Shown here in pieces: positions 1-7,995 of a DNA stretch of 12,694 nucleotides; positions within the stretch are counted from its first letter, which is position 1, and each line of letters begins with the position of its first letter. Below the pieces are notes generated by a model that was given only the letters and a program-made list of their open reading frames with translations, was not told the DNA's origin and did not search any database. Source of the stretch: Pseudomonadota bacterium. GTDB lineage: Bacteria > Pseudomonadota > Alphaproteobacteria > Micropepsales > Micropepsaceae. The position numbers and the translations under genes were made by a program. The stretch is taken from assembly GCA_021817355.1 (NCBI GenBank), contig JAKAVI010000115.1:1-12694 (forward strand), written 5' to 3'.

Positions 1-2
1 TC

Positions 3-314
3 TCCCCACCCGACCATCTTCCGATCTGGGATGATCCGCGCGAGTCACTTTATCGCAGGGTCACTATCGATCTCGACAAGTGCGATGGCTGCAAGCTCTG
101 TGTTGTCGTCTGTCCGGCCAATATACTCGAACTTTTTGGTCCGAAAGAAAATCTGAAGGCGCGCCTTAAAGGCGATGCGAACGGCTGTATGAGCTGCAAT
201 AATTGCTATGCGGTGTGCGCCAGTCAGGGCATCATTGCCACGGAGCCCTATGACTTTGCCGGATTTTATGAGCAGAAGCAGATCAGCGAGTTCATGTTTC
301 CGCGCAAATTCTGA
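3..314 (+). CDS. Ferredoxin-like protein with two [4Fe-4S] clusters (5' end cut by window)
   Basis: The reading frame is open to the left window edge and ends at TGA 312-314, so the start is missing; 103 residues are visible. Two cysteine motifs of the bacterial 2[4Fe-4S] ferredoxin type are present. The first is C-D-G-C-K-L-C-V-V-V-C-P near visible residues 27-38 and the second is C-M-S-C-N-N-C-Y-A-V-C about 25 residues later. Both have C-x2-C-x2-C-x3-C spacing, so two low-potential clusters for electron transfer are expected. There is no membrane segment in the visible part, so it is probably cytoplasmic. The ThDP enzyme gene follows after 28 bp on the same strand, which suggests co-transcription and a shared pathway. 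The physiological electron donor and acceptor cannot be told from sequence. The missing N-terminus could carry a further domain. Confidence 0.85.
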   Translation, partial: SPPDHLPIWDDPRESLYRRVTIDLDKCDGCKLCVVVCPANILELFGPKENLKARLKGDANGCMSCNNCYAVCASQGIIATEPYDFAGFYEQKQISEFMFPRKF

Positions 315-342
315 CTTCTTCACGCCTTGAAGGGATGCTGCT

Positions 343-2046
343 TTGGCCACCTATGTCCACGACCGCTTGCTCGAGCTGATGGAAGCCGAGGGGATCAAAA
401 CACTCTTCGGCATTCCTGATCCGAGTTTCGTAGCGATGTTCATCGCCGCTGAAGCGCGCGGTTGGCGCGTGATTGCACCGCATCATGAACAGGCCGGTGC
501 CTTTATGGCCGATGGGCTGTGGCGCATGACCGGGCGACCAGGCGTGATCGTCGGTAACCAGGGGCCCGGCGTGGCCAATCTTGCTGCCGCTGCAATCTGT
601 GCAGCTAAGGAGAACGTCCCTACGCTTTTCATCGCCGGTCAGCGACCGCGGCTGTTTGACCAGCGGGTCCGTCGCGGTCGCTTCCAGTACACACCTCAGC
701 CTGCCTATTTTGGAGCAGCGATGAAATATATGGGTGTGATTGAATATGCGGAACAGACGGACGAAATCGTCCATGAAGCCTTTCGTCGGGCATTGAGCGG
801 AACTCCAGGTCCGGTCTATATCGAATATCCCATGAACATGGGGCAGGCCCAACTCGAGCTTCCACCAGTAGCGACGCCTGAGCGGTACCGGCTAACGCAC
901 CAGGCCGCAGATCCGGGTCGCATTGCTGAGGCAGTACGGTTGATTGCGCAGGCAGAGGTTCCGGTCCTCCTGGTCGGCCAGGGCGTATTCGTGTCGCGTG
1001 CCCATGAAGTGGTGGCGGAGCTAGCCCGCGCGCTCAATTGTCCAGTTCTCCAGACACCCGGCGGGGCGGCAGTGCTGCCGGGTCTCGAGCGTCGCACCTT
1101 CCCGTACGCTTCGCCCGTAGGCACGGAAATTGTGGCAGCCGCAGATCTTGTAATTGCAATTGGCACGGAGATCGGTGAACCGCTGCACTATGTTGTCGGG
1201 CGGCACTGGGCTAAGGGCAAGACGGATCGCAAATGGATCTATATCGAGCGTGATCCACTGGCGATCGGGGTTAACCGTATCATTGACGTGCCCCTCGTGG
1301 GGGATCTGCGCGATGTAGCGCCACAGCTTGTGGCGGCGCTCGGCTCTGTGCGGAGCAAGGCCATTGGGCGGCTGGATAGGTGGGAGGTGGCGTCGGCTGA
1401 GGTCAAGGCCCAGATGCTCGCAGCGGTGCCGAAGACCTCGACCCCTGTACACCCGGCCCGCTTTGCGGTTGAGGCAACACGCGTGCTACCGGAAAACGCG
1501 GTCATTGTGCGCGATGGCGGAGCTGTCAGCATTTTCACGGGGGCTTATGGCCAGATCGCGCCGCGCGACGTGCTCTGGTGCCAGAATTTTGGTCACCTCG
1601 GCACCGGCCTGCCGCACGCTATCGGGGCGCAACTGGCGGTTGGCGAGAGCCGCCGGGTGGTTCTGATCACCGGCGATTCGTCATTCCTGTTCCATATCTC
1701 CGAGCTTGAAACCGCAGTACGTAAAAAGCTGCCAGTTGTCTGTATTGTCGGGTGCGACTACGCCTTTGGACTCGAAGTCACGGTGTACAAGGCGGTCTTT
1801 GGTCCACAGTCACCGGAAACCGAAGCCCATTGGGGCGAGCAACTTCGCCTTGATCGCATCGCCGAGGGTTTTGGCGCTCATGGCGAGTATGTCGATCGTG
1901 CTGAGGAGATCGCCCCAGCCGTCAAACGGGCGCTGGCAAGTGGCCGGCCGGCCGTTGTCCAGGTCGCGATCGATGCCCAGGCCAATGCGACGGAGGTGCC
2001 GGGCTTTGATGAGTTTGCATCGTGGTACGGCGATGCCGGTTACTGA
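343..2046 (+). CDS. ThDP-dependent enzyme of the acetolactate synthase / 2-hydroxyacyl lyase fold
   Basis: This 567-residue protein has the three-domain layout of the pyruvate oxidase/acetolactate synthase family. The pyrimidine-binding domain is about 1-165, the central domain about 190-325 and the pyrophosphate domain about 380-545. The catalytic glutamate that activates the cofactor is E49 in A-P-H-H-E-Q-A. The Mg/diphosphate motif starts with G-D-S at 444-446. The partner position, normally N-N, reads C-D at 471-472, so D472 replaces the usual Asn exactly 27 residues after D445. These features indicate C-C bond cleavage or ligation on a 2-oxo or 2-hydroxyacyl substrate, but the substrate cannot be assigned. 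A TTG start is chosen: GAAGGGA (329-335) precedes it by 7 bases, there is no in-frame ATG nearby, and the family sequence begins here. It lies 28 bp after a ferredoxin gene and probably shares its transcript. It is unlikely to be the biosynthetic acetolactate synthase, since no small subunit follows. Confidence 0.85.
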   Translation: MATYVHDRLLELMEAEGIKTLFGIPDPSFVAMFIAAEARGWRVIAPHHEQAGAFMADGLWRMTGRPGVIVGNQGPGVANLAAAAICAAKENVPTLFIAGQRPRLFDQRVRRGRFQYTPQPAYFGAAMKYMGVIEYAEQTDEIVHEAFRRALSGTPGPVYIEYPMNMGQAQLELPPVATPERYRLTHQAADPGRIAEAVRLIAQAEVPVLLVGQGVFVSRAHEVVAELARALNCPVLQTPGGAAVLPGLERRTFPYASPVGTEIVAAADLVIAIGTEIGEPLHYVVGRHWAKGKTDRKWIYIERDPLAIGVNRIIDVPLVGDLRDVAPQLVAALGSVRSKAIGRLDRWEVASAEVKAQMLAAVPKTSTPVHPARFAVEATRVLPENAVIVRDGGAVSIFTGAYGQIAPRDVLWCQNFGHLGTGLPHAIGAQLAVGESRRVVLITGDSSFLFHISELETAVRKKLPVVCIVGCDYAFGLEVTVYKAVFGPQSPETEAHWGEQLRLDRIAEGFGAHGEYVDRAEEIAPAVKRALASGRPAVVQVAIDAQANATEVPGFDEFASWYGDAGY

Positions 2047-2238
2047 AAATCTCTGATCCCCGATCATCTTGGTGCGCCCGCACAGTGTACATGCGCGCAT
2101 GGTGTGGCAGCGTTCGGCATGCTGGGAAAAAGGAGAGGGTCGGACCTGGCAAGGGCGGCCAAGAGGCAGCCAAACTGACCCATATTGGTGGCGTACACCA
2201 GAGCTGTTGCCGATAAGGGTGATGGTACCCATGAGCCT

Positions 2239-2270
2239 CGCGTTTGGGAGATGAAAATCTCTCCCCCGCG
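2239..2270 (+). other. Hairpin with GAAA tetraloop
   Basis: CGCG (2239-2242) pairs with CGCG (2267-2270). A 3x3 internal loop (TTT/CCC) separates this from a 7-bp stem, GGGAGAT (2246-2252) with ATCTCTC (2257-2263, one G-T pair), closed by a GAAA tetraloop. There is no T-run after it, so it does not look like a standard intrinsic terminator. A second hairpin, CAAGTGA/TCACTTG, begins 2 bp downstream. Such paired structure suggests an RNA role, but none is identified. Confidence 0.4.
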
Positions 2271-2483
2271 GCAAGTGAGCCTATCACTTGGTGGCGAGCC
2301 CTCCCAGATCAGACTTGCTGGACGCCAGGGGTGATGGGTGTTTCAGCGTGACAATCTACCAAAAGGGGGGAAGAGGCTGGCCGTGACGCACGACACGCCT
2401 CCCGCCCCAGAGCGGGCTTCTGGAGTGAGCCCCGTTGCTGGCAGTCTTCGCCGCAGGTAGGTAAGATTGATTCAGTGTCATCT

Positions 2484-2511
2484 TCATGATCCATGACAGG
2501 CGATCCCGCCT
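2484..2511. promoter_or_regulatory. Candidate operator palindromes upstream of the first TetR gene
   Basis: Two perfect inverted repeats lie 50-77 bp before the TetR start. TCATG-ATC-CATGA is at 2484-2496 and AGGCG-ATCC-CGCCT is at 2498-2511. TetR-family regulators usually bind short palindromes near their own promoter, so the first one is a reasonable autoregulatory site. This is inferred from position and symmetry only. Confidence 0.35.
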
Positions 2512-2560
2512 CCTGAAAGTCTAAGGATCACTTAATCGGTTCCCAGCGGAGTGTTCAGCA

Positions 2561-3232
2561 GTGGATTCGCAGGCCCCGTCCGGCTCGACCGGGCTGACCC
2601 AGAATGAGCGCCGGAGGCAGTCGGAGCGAGCGCTTGTGGATGCGGCGATTGCCATCGTCGCGGAGAGTGGTGTCGGCGCGCTTACCTTCGAGGCCATTGG
2701 AGAAAGATCGGGGTACAGTAGGGGGCTCGTCACCCAGCGCTTCGGGTCCAAGCGAGGGCTCATTGATGCCATGATCGAGCAACTGCATGGCGAGATGCAG
2801 GCTATGATTGCGGCACGCGGCATCGAAACACTGTCTGGACTGGAGGCGATCCTGTCCTGGGCCGACCTCTACTTGCGTGAGGGATTTCATAGTGAGCGCC
2901 TGCAGACATACTTTAAGCTACTTGCCGCGTCGGTTGCCGACGATACCGATCTGCGATCTGCGTTTGCCGCAGAACATGCGCGTGTAAAGACGCTGTTGGC
3001 GCATCTGATAAAGAAGGGACAGAGTGGAGGAAGCATTCGCCCGGAAGTAGACATTGATGCGGTCGCGACCCTGATCGGGAGCCTTCAGATCGGGATTTCA
3101 ACCCAGCGTCTAGTGGATCCGGAGACGACATTTGAGCCGCTGCTGGCGGCGGTGATGGACAGCCTGCGCCAAACTCTCGCCCACCACACAATGCTGGCAC
3201 CAGCGTCCGGGGAAAACCATGGTCGTGGTTGA
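2561..3232 (+). CDS. TetR/AcrR-family transcriptional regulator (first copy)
   Basis: This is a 223-residue DNA-binding repressor-type protein. The N-terminal helix-turn-helix domain spans about residues 22-75: an amphipathic helix with A-L-V-D-A-A, then T-F-E-A-I-G-E-R-S-G-Y-S as the turn region, and Q-R-F-G-S-K as the family signature at the end of the recognition helix. The C-terminal ligand-binding and dimer part (about 80-215) is helical and diverged, which is normal for the family. Translation probably starts at GTG 2561 with GCGGAG (2546-2551) as ribosome site; no upstream in-frame ATG fits. It precedes the flavin oxidase gene on the same strand by 92 bp, or overlaps it if that gene used a TTG at 3229, so it probably controls that gene and itself. 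The ligand is unknown. Confidence 0.85.
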   Translation: MDSQAPSGSTGLTQNERRRQSERALVDAAIAIVAESGVGALTFEAIGERSGYSRGLVTQRFGSKRGLIDAMIEQLHGEMQAMIAARGIETLSGLEAILSWADLYLREGFHSERLQTYFKLLAASVADDTDLRSAFAAEHARVKTLLAHLIKKGQSGGSIRPEVDIDAVATLIGSLQIGISTQRLVDPETTFEPLLAAVMDSLRQTLAHHTMLAPASGENHGRG

Positions 3233-3324
3233 AAAATCTTCGGTGCGGGCTTCGTGTTTCGGCTTGCCGAACCGCGACCATGGCGTCAGGCTCCATATCG
3301 CGGTTGGGAACGACGAGGGATGCG

Positions 3325-5013
3325 ATGAGCGAGGCGGCTACATTCTCACGCCGGGGCAAGCTTCGGTTCTACGGCTGGGGTTATGCCGATGAGGATCTGA
3401 GCGCAGAGGAAATCGCGCGGATACGCGGTTCGGCGCAACGTCTGTGCGCAGTTGCACCGGTTGAAGTTGCGGTTCCTCAGATTCGTGACTTCGAGCTACC
3501 ACCGTCACGTATCGCTGTGCCAGCCAGCCTGGTACCGATGATGTCGGCGACCCCCTATGATCGCCTGGTGCACAGCCTGGGTAAGTCTTTTGCAGATATC
3601 GTACGCATGTTTATGCGCGCAGTTTCCTCCCCGCCAGATTGGGTTGCTTTTCCCAAAACCGAAGACGATGTGGCTGCCATCCTTAATTGGGCCTCCGGTG
3701 CCAATGTTGCGGTAATTCCATTCGGCGGTGGCTCAAGTGTGTGCGGGGGTGTCGAGCCCGCGGTTGGAGACGGCTATGCCGGGGTGGTATCGGTTGACCT
3801 GCAATATCTCTTTAAAGTTCTGGAGATCGACCGTAGTAGTCGTGCGGCCCGCATCCAGGCAGGGGCCCTCGGACCTGAACTTGAAGCCCAGCTGAAACCA
3901 CATGGGCTTACGCTGCGCCATTTCCCGCAGAGTTTGCAGCTGTCCACGCTTGGCGGCTGGATCGCTACGCGTAGCGGTGGTCATTACGCATCGCTTTACA
4001 CCCACATTGACGATTTCGTTGAATCGACCCGCTCGGTAACGCCGTCCGGGATCCTTGAAACGCGGCGTCTGCCGGGCTCTGGAGCTGGACCCTCACCTGA
4101 CCGCATGATGATCGGCTCCGAGGGCATATTTGGAATTATAACCGAAGCCTGGATGCGACTGCAGGACAGGCCCGTGCATCAGGCTTCGACAGCGGTCAGC
4201 TTCCCGACCATGGCCGATGCGGTGGCCGCAGTGCGGGCGCTGTCTCAGTCAGGTCTGTTTCCAACGAATTGCCGCCTGCTTGATCCGGCAGAAGCACGTA
4301 ATAACCACGTTGGCGACGGCACTGTGGCGATGCTGGTGCTGGGATTTGAGTCCGCGGATCATCCGCTCAATGCCTGGATGGAGCGCGCGCTTGAGCTGGT
4401 GGCCGACCACCGGGGGTCCTACGACAAAGATGCCGTGGCGAGGTCTTTAACACCAAGCAGTCGGACAGGAGAGCACCGGCAGGGCGCGGCCGGGCAGTGG
4501 CGGAACGCATTCATCCGCATGCCCTATTACCGCGATCTTCTGGTCGCGCTCGGCGTGATCACTGACACCTTCGAAACCGCAATTACCTGGGACCGTTTCG
4601 AAGCTCTCTATGATGGCGTTCGAGAGAGAACTCAGGTCGCCATTCGTGAGATATGCGGTCATGATGCGACGGTGTCCTGCCGCTTTACGCATATCTATCC
4701 GGACGGTCCGGCGCCTTATTTTTCTTACTCAGCGCTGGGCACTACCACCGGTGATCTGTCCTCATCCCTTGCGAAGTGGCGGCAGCTCAAGCTGGCAACC
4801 AACGAAATCGTTGTTGCACTAGGCGGTACGGTCACCCATCATCACGCCGTTGGACGTGATCATCGCAGTGGCTACGAACGGCAATCCTCACCCGTCTTCC
4901 GCCAAGCGCTGGCAGCAGCAAAAGCAGCCCTTGACCCGGCAGGAATTCTAAACCCGGGCACGTTAATCGACCCGCTCGGCCGGACTGCGCCAGGAGGGGG
5001 TGTGCTCAGATGA
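3325..5013 (+). CDS. FAD-binding oxidase of the alkyldihydroxyacetonephosphate synthase (AGPS) type
   Basis: This 562-residue flavoprotein belongs to the VAO/PCMH family. The FAD-binding part carries P-F-G-G-G-S-S-V-C-G-G-V-E-P (132-145) and G-S-E-G-I-F-G-I-I-T-E-A (264-275). The C-terminal substrate domain carries C-R-F-T-H-I-Y (452-458), Y-F-S-Y-S-A (465-470) and the triple histidine H-H-H-A-V-G (505-510). These match the AGPS motifs that hold the catalytic Tyr and the His cluster. AGPS itself swaps an acyl group for an alkyl group to make ether lipids. Bacterial relatives are often just called FAD-binding oxidases, and some oxidise hydroxy acids, so the reaction here is open. The start is ATG 3325 with GAGGGA (3315-3320). 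A TTG at 3229 overlapping the TetR stop would add 32 residues that look unlike the family. It is probably regulated by the adjacent TetR. Confidence 0.85.
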   Translation: MSEAATFSRRGKLRFYGWGYADEDLSAEEIARIRGSAQRLCAVAPVEVAVPQIRDFELPPSRIAVPASLVPMMSATPYDRLVHSLGKSFADIVRMFMRAVSSPPDWVAFPKTEDDVAAILNWASGANVAVIPFGGGSSVCGGVEPAVGDGYAGVVSVDLQYLFKVLEIDRSSRAARIQAGALGPELEAQLKPHGLTLRHFPQSLQLSTLGGWIATRSGGHYASLYTHIDDFVESTRSVTPSGILETRRLPGSGAGPSPDRMMIGSEGIFGIITEAWMRLQDRPVHQASTAVSFPTMADAVAAVRALSQSGLFPTNCRLLDPAEARNNHVGDGTVAMLVLGFESADHPLNAWMERALELVADHRGSYDKDAVARSLTPSSRTGEHRQGAAGQWRNAFIRMPYYRDLLVALGVITDTFETAITWDRFEALYDGVRERTQVAIREICGHDATVSCRFTHIYPDGPAPYFSYSALGTTTGDLSSSLAKWRQLKLATNEIVVALGGTVTHHHAVGRDHRSGYERQSSPVFRQALAAAKAALDPAGILNPGTLIDPLGRTAPGGGVLR

Positions 5014-5156
5014 TCGCAGGTGAAGCAAGAGTGAAGGGCGGGAAATCTGTACCGCCTTCCATCAAAAGTAGGCATGCATTTTTACTTCGGCATCACGAAC
5101 TGATTGGAGCTTGGGATCACACGTCGCTTCGTTTCGGATATCGCGCTCCATATTAG
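5010..5156 (+). CDS. Small ORF overlapping the oxidase stop (ATGA); doubtful, perhaps a truncated gene
   Basis: An ATG at 5010 overlaps the TGA of the oxidase gene (ATGA), the usual layout for translational coupling. GGAGGGGGT lies just upstream at 4993-5001 as a strong ribosome site. The frame runs 48 codons to TAG 5154-5156. The product begins MIAGEARVKGG and has no recognisable domain. It could be the 5' remnant of a former downstream operon gene, or chance. The 170 bp gap it lies in separates two convergent gene sets. I cannot assign a function. Confidence 0.3.
   Translation: MIAGEARVKGGKSVPPSIKSRHAFLLRHHELIGAWDHTSLRFGYRAPY
5033..5059. terminator. Candidate terminator hairpin between convergent genes
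   Basis: GAAGGGCGG (5033-5041) pairs with CCGCCTTC (5052-5059) with one bulged base and a 10-base loop; T-rich bases follow only after a gap (5080-5085). A second repeat, GCGCT/AGCGC with a 7-base loop, is at 5143-5159. Their position between convergent genes fits transcription ends for both strands, but neither has a classical T-run. Confidence 0.35.
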
Positions 5157-5183
5157 CGCAAGGCCTTCATCCTGGGGTCCTTA

Positions 5184-6731
5184 TCAGATTGCCCGTTCGC
5201 GCCCTGCCCAGAATGGTTCGCGCAGCTTACGCTTGAAAATCTTGCCTGAATCTTCCCGAGGCAGGCTCTGTGCAAACTCGATGCGACGCGGAACCTTGTA
5301 GGCGGTGAGCGTGCGCCGCAGGTCGGCACGCAAGTCCTCTGCGTGCAGTGTTACGCCGGGCATGGGTTGCACAACGGCCATTACGCTCTCGCCGAATTCT
5401 TCGTCGGGAATCCCGAAGACGGCGCAATCGGCAACTCCTGGCAGCTTATGCAGTTCGGCTTCGATCTCCGCCGGGTATATGTTGGCTCCGCCCGAAATCA
5501 CCATATCGTTCTTGCGGTCGCAGAGGTAGAGAAAGCCGTCGGCGTCGAAGTAGCCGACGTCGCCAGGAGTGATAAGTCCGTATTTTTCCATCGAGGCACG
5601 TTTTTCGGGCGAGTTTTGATAGGTGAAATCAGCACCGTGGCGGCCCTTACCAATTACCTCTCCCACTTGGCCCGGAGCAACGTCGTTACCCGCCTCGTCG
5701 ACTACGCGCAGCGTGATGCCGGGCATTACCTTGCCGACCGAGCCGGGATGCGCGAGCCACTCTTCGCTTGACAGGCAGGTGACGTTGCCCATCTCGGTTG
5801 AGCCATAATATTCCCAGATCACGGGTCCCCACCAGTCGATCATCGCCCGCTTGAGCGGTGGCGGACAAGGTGCGGCAGCGTGTGTGACGAATTCCAGGCT
5901 AGAGAGATCGTACCCGTGCTTTACCGCATCAGGAAGCCGCAACAGTCGGTTGAACATGATTGGCACCATGTTGAGGTGCGTGATACGCTCGCGTTCAATG
6001 AGCGCGAGCAGCGTTTCCGCATCGAAACGCGGCTGGATTAGCACATTGGCGCCCAGCCGGATTGAGAACGCGGAGTGGGCATTGGGCGCGGAGTGGTAAA
6101 CCGGACCAATCACTGCGGTGGTTATCGTCGCAGGATCGCGCTTTCCTTCCAGTACTTCGGAATAACCATAGGACCATCCCAGCATAAAATTGATTGCCTC
6201 AGTCTGCGCGTCGGTAAACGCTGGACGCTTGACTCCCTTAGGCCGGCCGGTGGTACCTGAGGTGTAGATCACTGAGCTGGGTGGCGGCTCAGGTATACCA
6301 GCATAGGGTAGGGCTGCATCACGCAGCACGTGCCATAGCGGAAACCCGGACGGTGGGTTCACCACACCAATATTGTAGGCCGCCCGAATGTCCTCAGGAG
6401 TTTGTACCACTACGACGGGCAGGTTTTTGGGTACCGCCGCGGCTATTGGCGGCAGCAGGTCAGCGTGGATCACGAGCAGCTTCACCCCACTGTCGACGAG
6501 CAGGTAATTTGCCTCGTCGGGGGTATAATGCCAGTTCACTGGCACCGGGTAGATACCGAGCATGCCCGCACCAAACACTGCTTCGAAGTAGGCGAGGTCG
6601 TTGCGCAGATAGAGTGCTACACCATCGCCCTTTGTAAGCCCAAAGCTTTGCAGCACACTGGCTGCGCGGCGGGCACGATGTTCGAATTCGGTGGCGGAAA
6701 GCGTACATTCACCACATTTAATCCAGCCCAT
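5184..6731 (-). CDS. Acyl-CoA synthetase (AMP-forming, ANL superfamily)
   Basis: This 515-residue enzyme activates a carboxylic acid to its CoA thioester through an acyl-adenylate. All core motifs of the adenylate-forming family are visible. The phosphate loop is Y-T-S-G-T-T-G-R-P-K-G (156-166) and Y-Y-G-S-T-E is at 308-313. T-P-G-D-V-G-Y (388-394) carries the ribose-binding Asp. The hinge is C-D-R-K-N-D-M (404-410), and the C-terminal S-G-K-I-F-K (495-500) carries the catalytic Lys. The length is normal for the family. The start ATG at 6731 has AAAGGGAG six bases ahead on the minus strand. It is the last gene of the minus-strand operon, 24 bp after the acyl-CoA dehydrogenase stop, so it most likely prepares the CoA substrate for that enzyme and the kinase. 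The chain length and kind of acid cannot be read from sequence. Confidence 0.9.
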   Translation of the reverse strand: MGWIKCGECTLSATEFEHRARRAASVLQSFGLTKGDGVALYLRNDLAYFEAVFGAGMLGIYPVPVNWHYTPDEANYLLVDSGVKLLVIHADLLPPIAAAVPKNLPVVVVQTPEDIRAAYNIGVVNPPSGFPLWHVLRDAALPYAGIPEPPPSSVIYTSGTTGRPKGVKRPAFTDAQTEAINFMLGWSYGYSEVLEGKRDPATITTAVIGPVYHSAPNAHSAFSIRLGANVLIQPRFDAETLLALIERERITHLNMVPIMFNRLLRLPDAVKHGYDLSSLEFVTHAAAPCPPPLKRAMIDWWGPVIWEYYGSTEMGNVTCLSSEEWLAHPGSVGKVMPGITLRVVDEAGNDVAPGQVGEVIGKGRHGADFTYQNSPEKRASMEKYGLITPGDVGYFDADGFLYLCDRKNDMVISGGANIYPAEIEAELHKLPGVADCAVFGIPDEEFGESVMAVVQPMPGVTLHAEDLRADLRRTLTAYKVPRRIEFAQSLPREDSGKIFKRKLREPFWAGRERAI

Positions 6732-6755
6732 GGCTATCTCCCTTTATCCGGAGAA

Positions 6756-7982
6756 TCAGGAACGGTTTGAAGTTACGTATTCCCTGATTTTCTGCTTGCC
6801 GAGCTGGCTCATGTGGACCTCATCCGGGCCATCGGCGATGCGTACGAAGCGGTTAAGCGTGAAGAACCGCGCTATCGGCGTGTCATCGGAAACGCCCATG
6901 CCACCATGGACTTGGATCGCACGATCGCATACGGTCTGCGCCATTCGCGGGGCGACGACCTTGATTGCTGCGATAAGGTCCTTGGCGGCCTTGTTACCAT
7001 GACGGTCCATTGCGTCAGCCGCCTTGAGCGTTAGCAGACGAGCCATCTCAATTTCGCAGAAGCTTTTCGCCACGTCCTGTCTGATCGAAGACTGATCGGC
7101 GAGTTTTTTACCGAAGGCAACACGGCTGTCTGCCCGGCGGGCCATGATCTCCAGCGCACGTTGAGCCTGCCCAATTGAACGCATGCAGTGGTGGATGCGG
7201 CCTGGTCCGAGGCGACCCTGCGCGATTTCAAATCCACGCCCGGGCCCAAGGATCATATTGTCTCTTGGTACCCGGACATTCTCGAAGCGCAGTTCGCACT
7301 CGCCACCAGGCGAATTGCGCGAGCCAAATACCGTGAGATGTCTCACGATCTTGATGCCCGGAGTGTTTGGCTCAACCAGAATCTGTGAATGCTGAGCGTG
7401 ACGTGGGGCATTGAAATCGGTCTTACCCATCACGATCCAGATCCGGCACCGCGGGTGCATGGCGTTTGAAATCCACCACTTACGACCGTTGAGAACATAG
7501 GTGTCGCCGTCCGGCACGATCGACAATTCGAGGTTGGTCGCGTCCGACGAAGCAACTTGTGGTTCGGTCATGACATAGGCGGAGCGGATTTCGCCATCGA
7601 GCAGGGGCTTGAGCCAGCGCTCCTGCTGTTGTTCCGAGCCATACTTGGCCAGCACTTCCATGTTTCCGGTATCGGGGGCCGAGCAGTTAAACACCTGGCT
7701 CGCGAATGGAACCCGGCCCATAGCCTCGGCGAGCGGCGCGTACTCGAGATTGGTCAGGCCCGGAGAGAATTTTCCGTATTCATGGGGCAAAAACAAATTC
7801 CAAAGGCCTTTCCTGCGGGCCTCTTTTTTGAGCGTTTCCATGCCTGGCCACTCCTGCCACAGATTGTCCGGATCGTTCACCCAGTCTTGATAGGCCTGCT
7901 CGTTGGGATAAACGTTCTCGTCCATGAAGGCTTCGACCTCGGCCAGCAGACCCTTCACCTTGTCACTGTATTCAAATTCCAT
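6756..7982 (-). CDS. Acyl-CoA dehydrogenase, ACAD10/ACAD11 (LvaC-like) type
   Basis: This 408-residue flavoenzyme has the usual three-part acyl-CoA dehydrogenase layout. Visible motifs are [13 protein letters not shown] (135-147, flavin and substrate contact), [13 protein letters not shown] (256-268) and Q-V-H-G-G-M-G-V (357-364). [10 protein letters not shown] at 381-390 is decisive: it is the signature of the ACAD10/11 branch, where the usual catalytic Glu of classical enzymes is replaced by Asp (here D384). In that branch the partner kinase phosphorylates a 4-hydroxyacyl-CoA and the dehydrogenase-fold enzyme eliminates phosphate. The kinase gene lies in the same operon. The start ATG at 7982 follows GAAAGG at 9 bases, and only 13 bp separate it from the stop of the SDR remnant. 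A plain alpha,beta-dehydrogenase role is the alternative. Confidence 0.9.
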   Translation of the reverse strand: MEFEYSDKVKGLLAEVEAFMDENVYPNEQAYQDWVNDPDNLWQEWPGMETLKKEARRKGLWNLFLPHEYGKFSPGLTNLEYAPLAEAMGRVPFASQVFNCSAPDTGNMEVLAKYGSEQQQERWLKPLLDGEIRSAYVMTEPQVASSDATNLELSIVPDGDTYVLNGRKWWISNAMHPRCRIWIVMGKTDFNAPRHAQHSQILVEPNTPGIKIVRHLTVFGSRNSPGGECELRFENVRVPRDNMILGPGRGFEIAQGRLGPGRIHHCMRSIGQAQRALEIMARRADSRVAFGKKLADQSSIRQDVAKSFCEIEMARLLTLKAADAMDRHGNKAAKDLIAAIKVVAPRMAQTVCDRAIQVHGGMGVSDDTPIARFFTLNRFVRIADGPDEVHMSQLGKQKIREYVTSNRS

Positions 7983-7995
7983 TTGTTTTTACCTT

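Larger units (their letters stand above)
2047..2560. other. 514 bp intergenic region with several inverted repeats, no recognisable gene
   Basis: No open frame here has a recognisable product; the small ORFs on both strands look like chance. The stretch 2185-2290 is rich in short perfect inverted repeats. TGGTG/CACCA (2188-2202) has a 5-base loop. GGGAGAT/ATCTCTC with a GAAA loop (2246-2263) is flanked by CGCG/CGCG (2239-2242 and 2267-2270). CAAGTGA/TCACTTG (2272-2290) has a 5-base loop. It may be the untranslated end of the upstream operon, a small structured RNA, or decayed mobile DNA; the sequence does not decide. The last 80 bases hold two palindromes listed separately. Confidence 0.5.

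Noticed and set aside
292..852. 186-residue minus-strand ORF
   Set aside because: It is fully antisense to the ThDP enzyme gene and has no motifs; a shadow.
2239..2270. GAAA hairpin as domain V of a group II intron
   Set aside because: The flanks begin GAGCC, but the stem lacks the two-base bulge and 34-nt size of domain V, and no intron protein is present.
2309..2494. 61-residue minus-strand ORF as a transposase remnant
   Set aside because: No catalytic motif or terminal repeats could be found; composition looks like chance.
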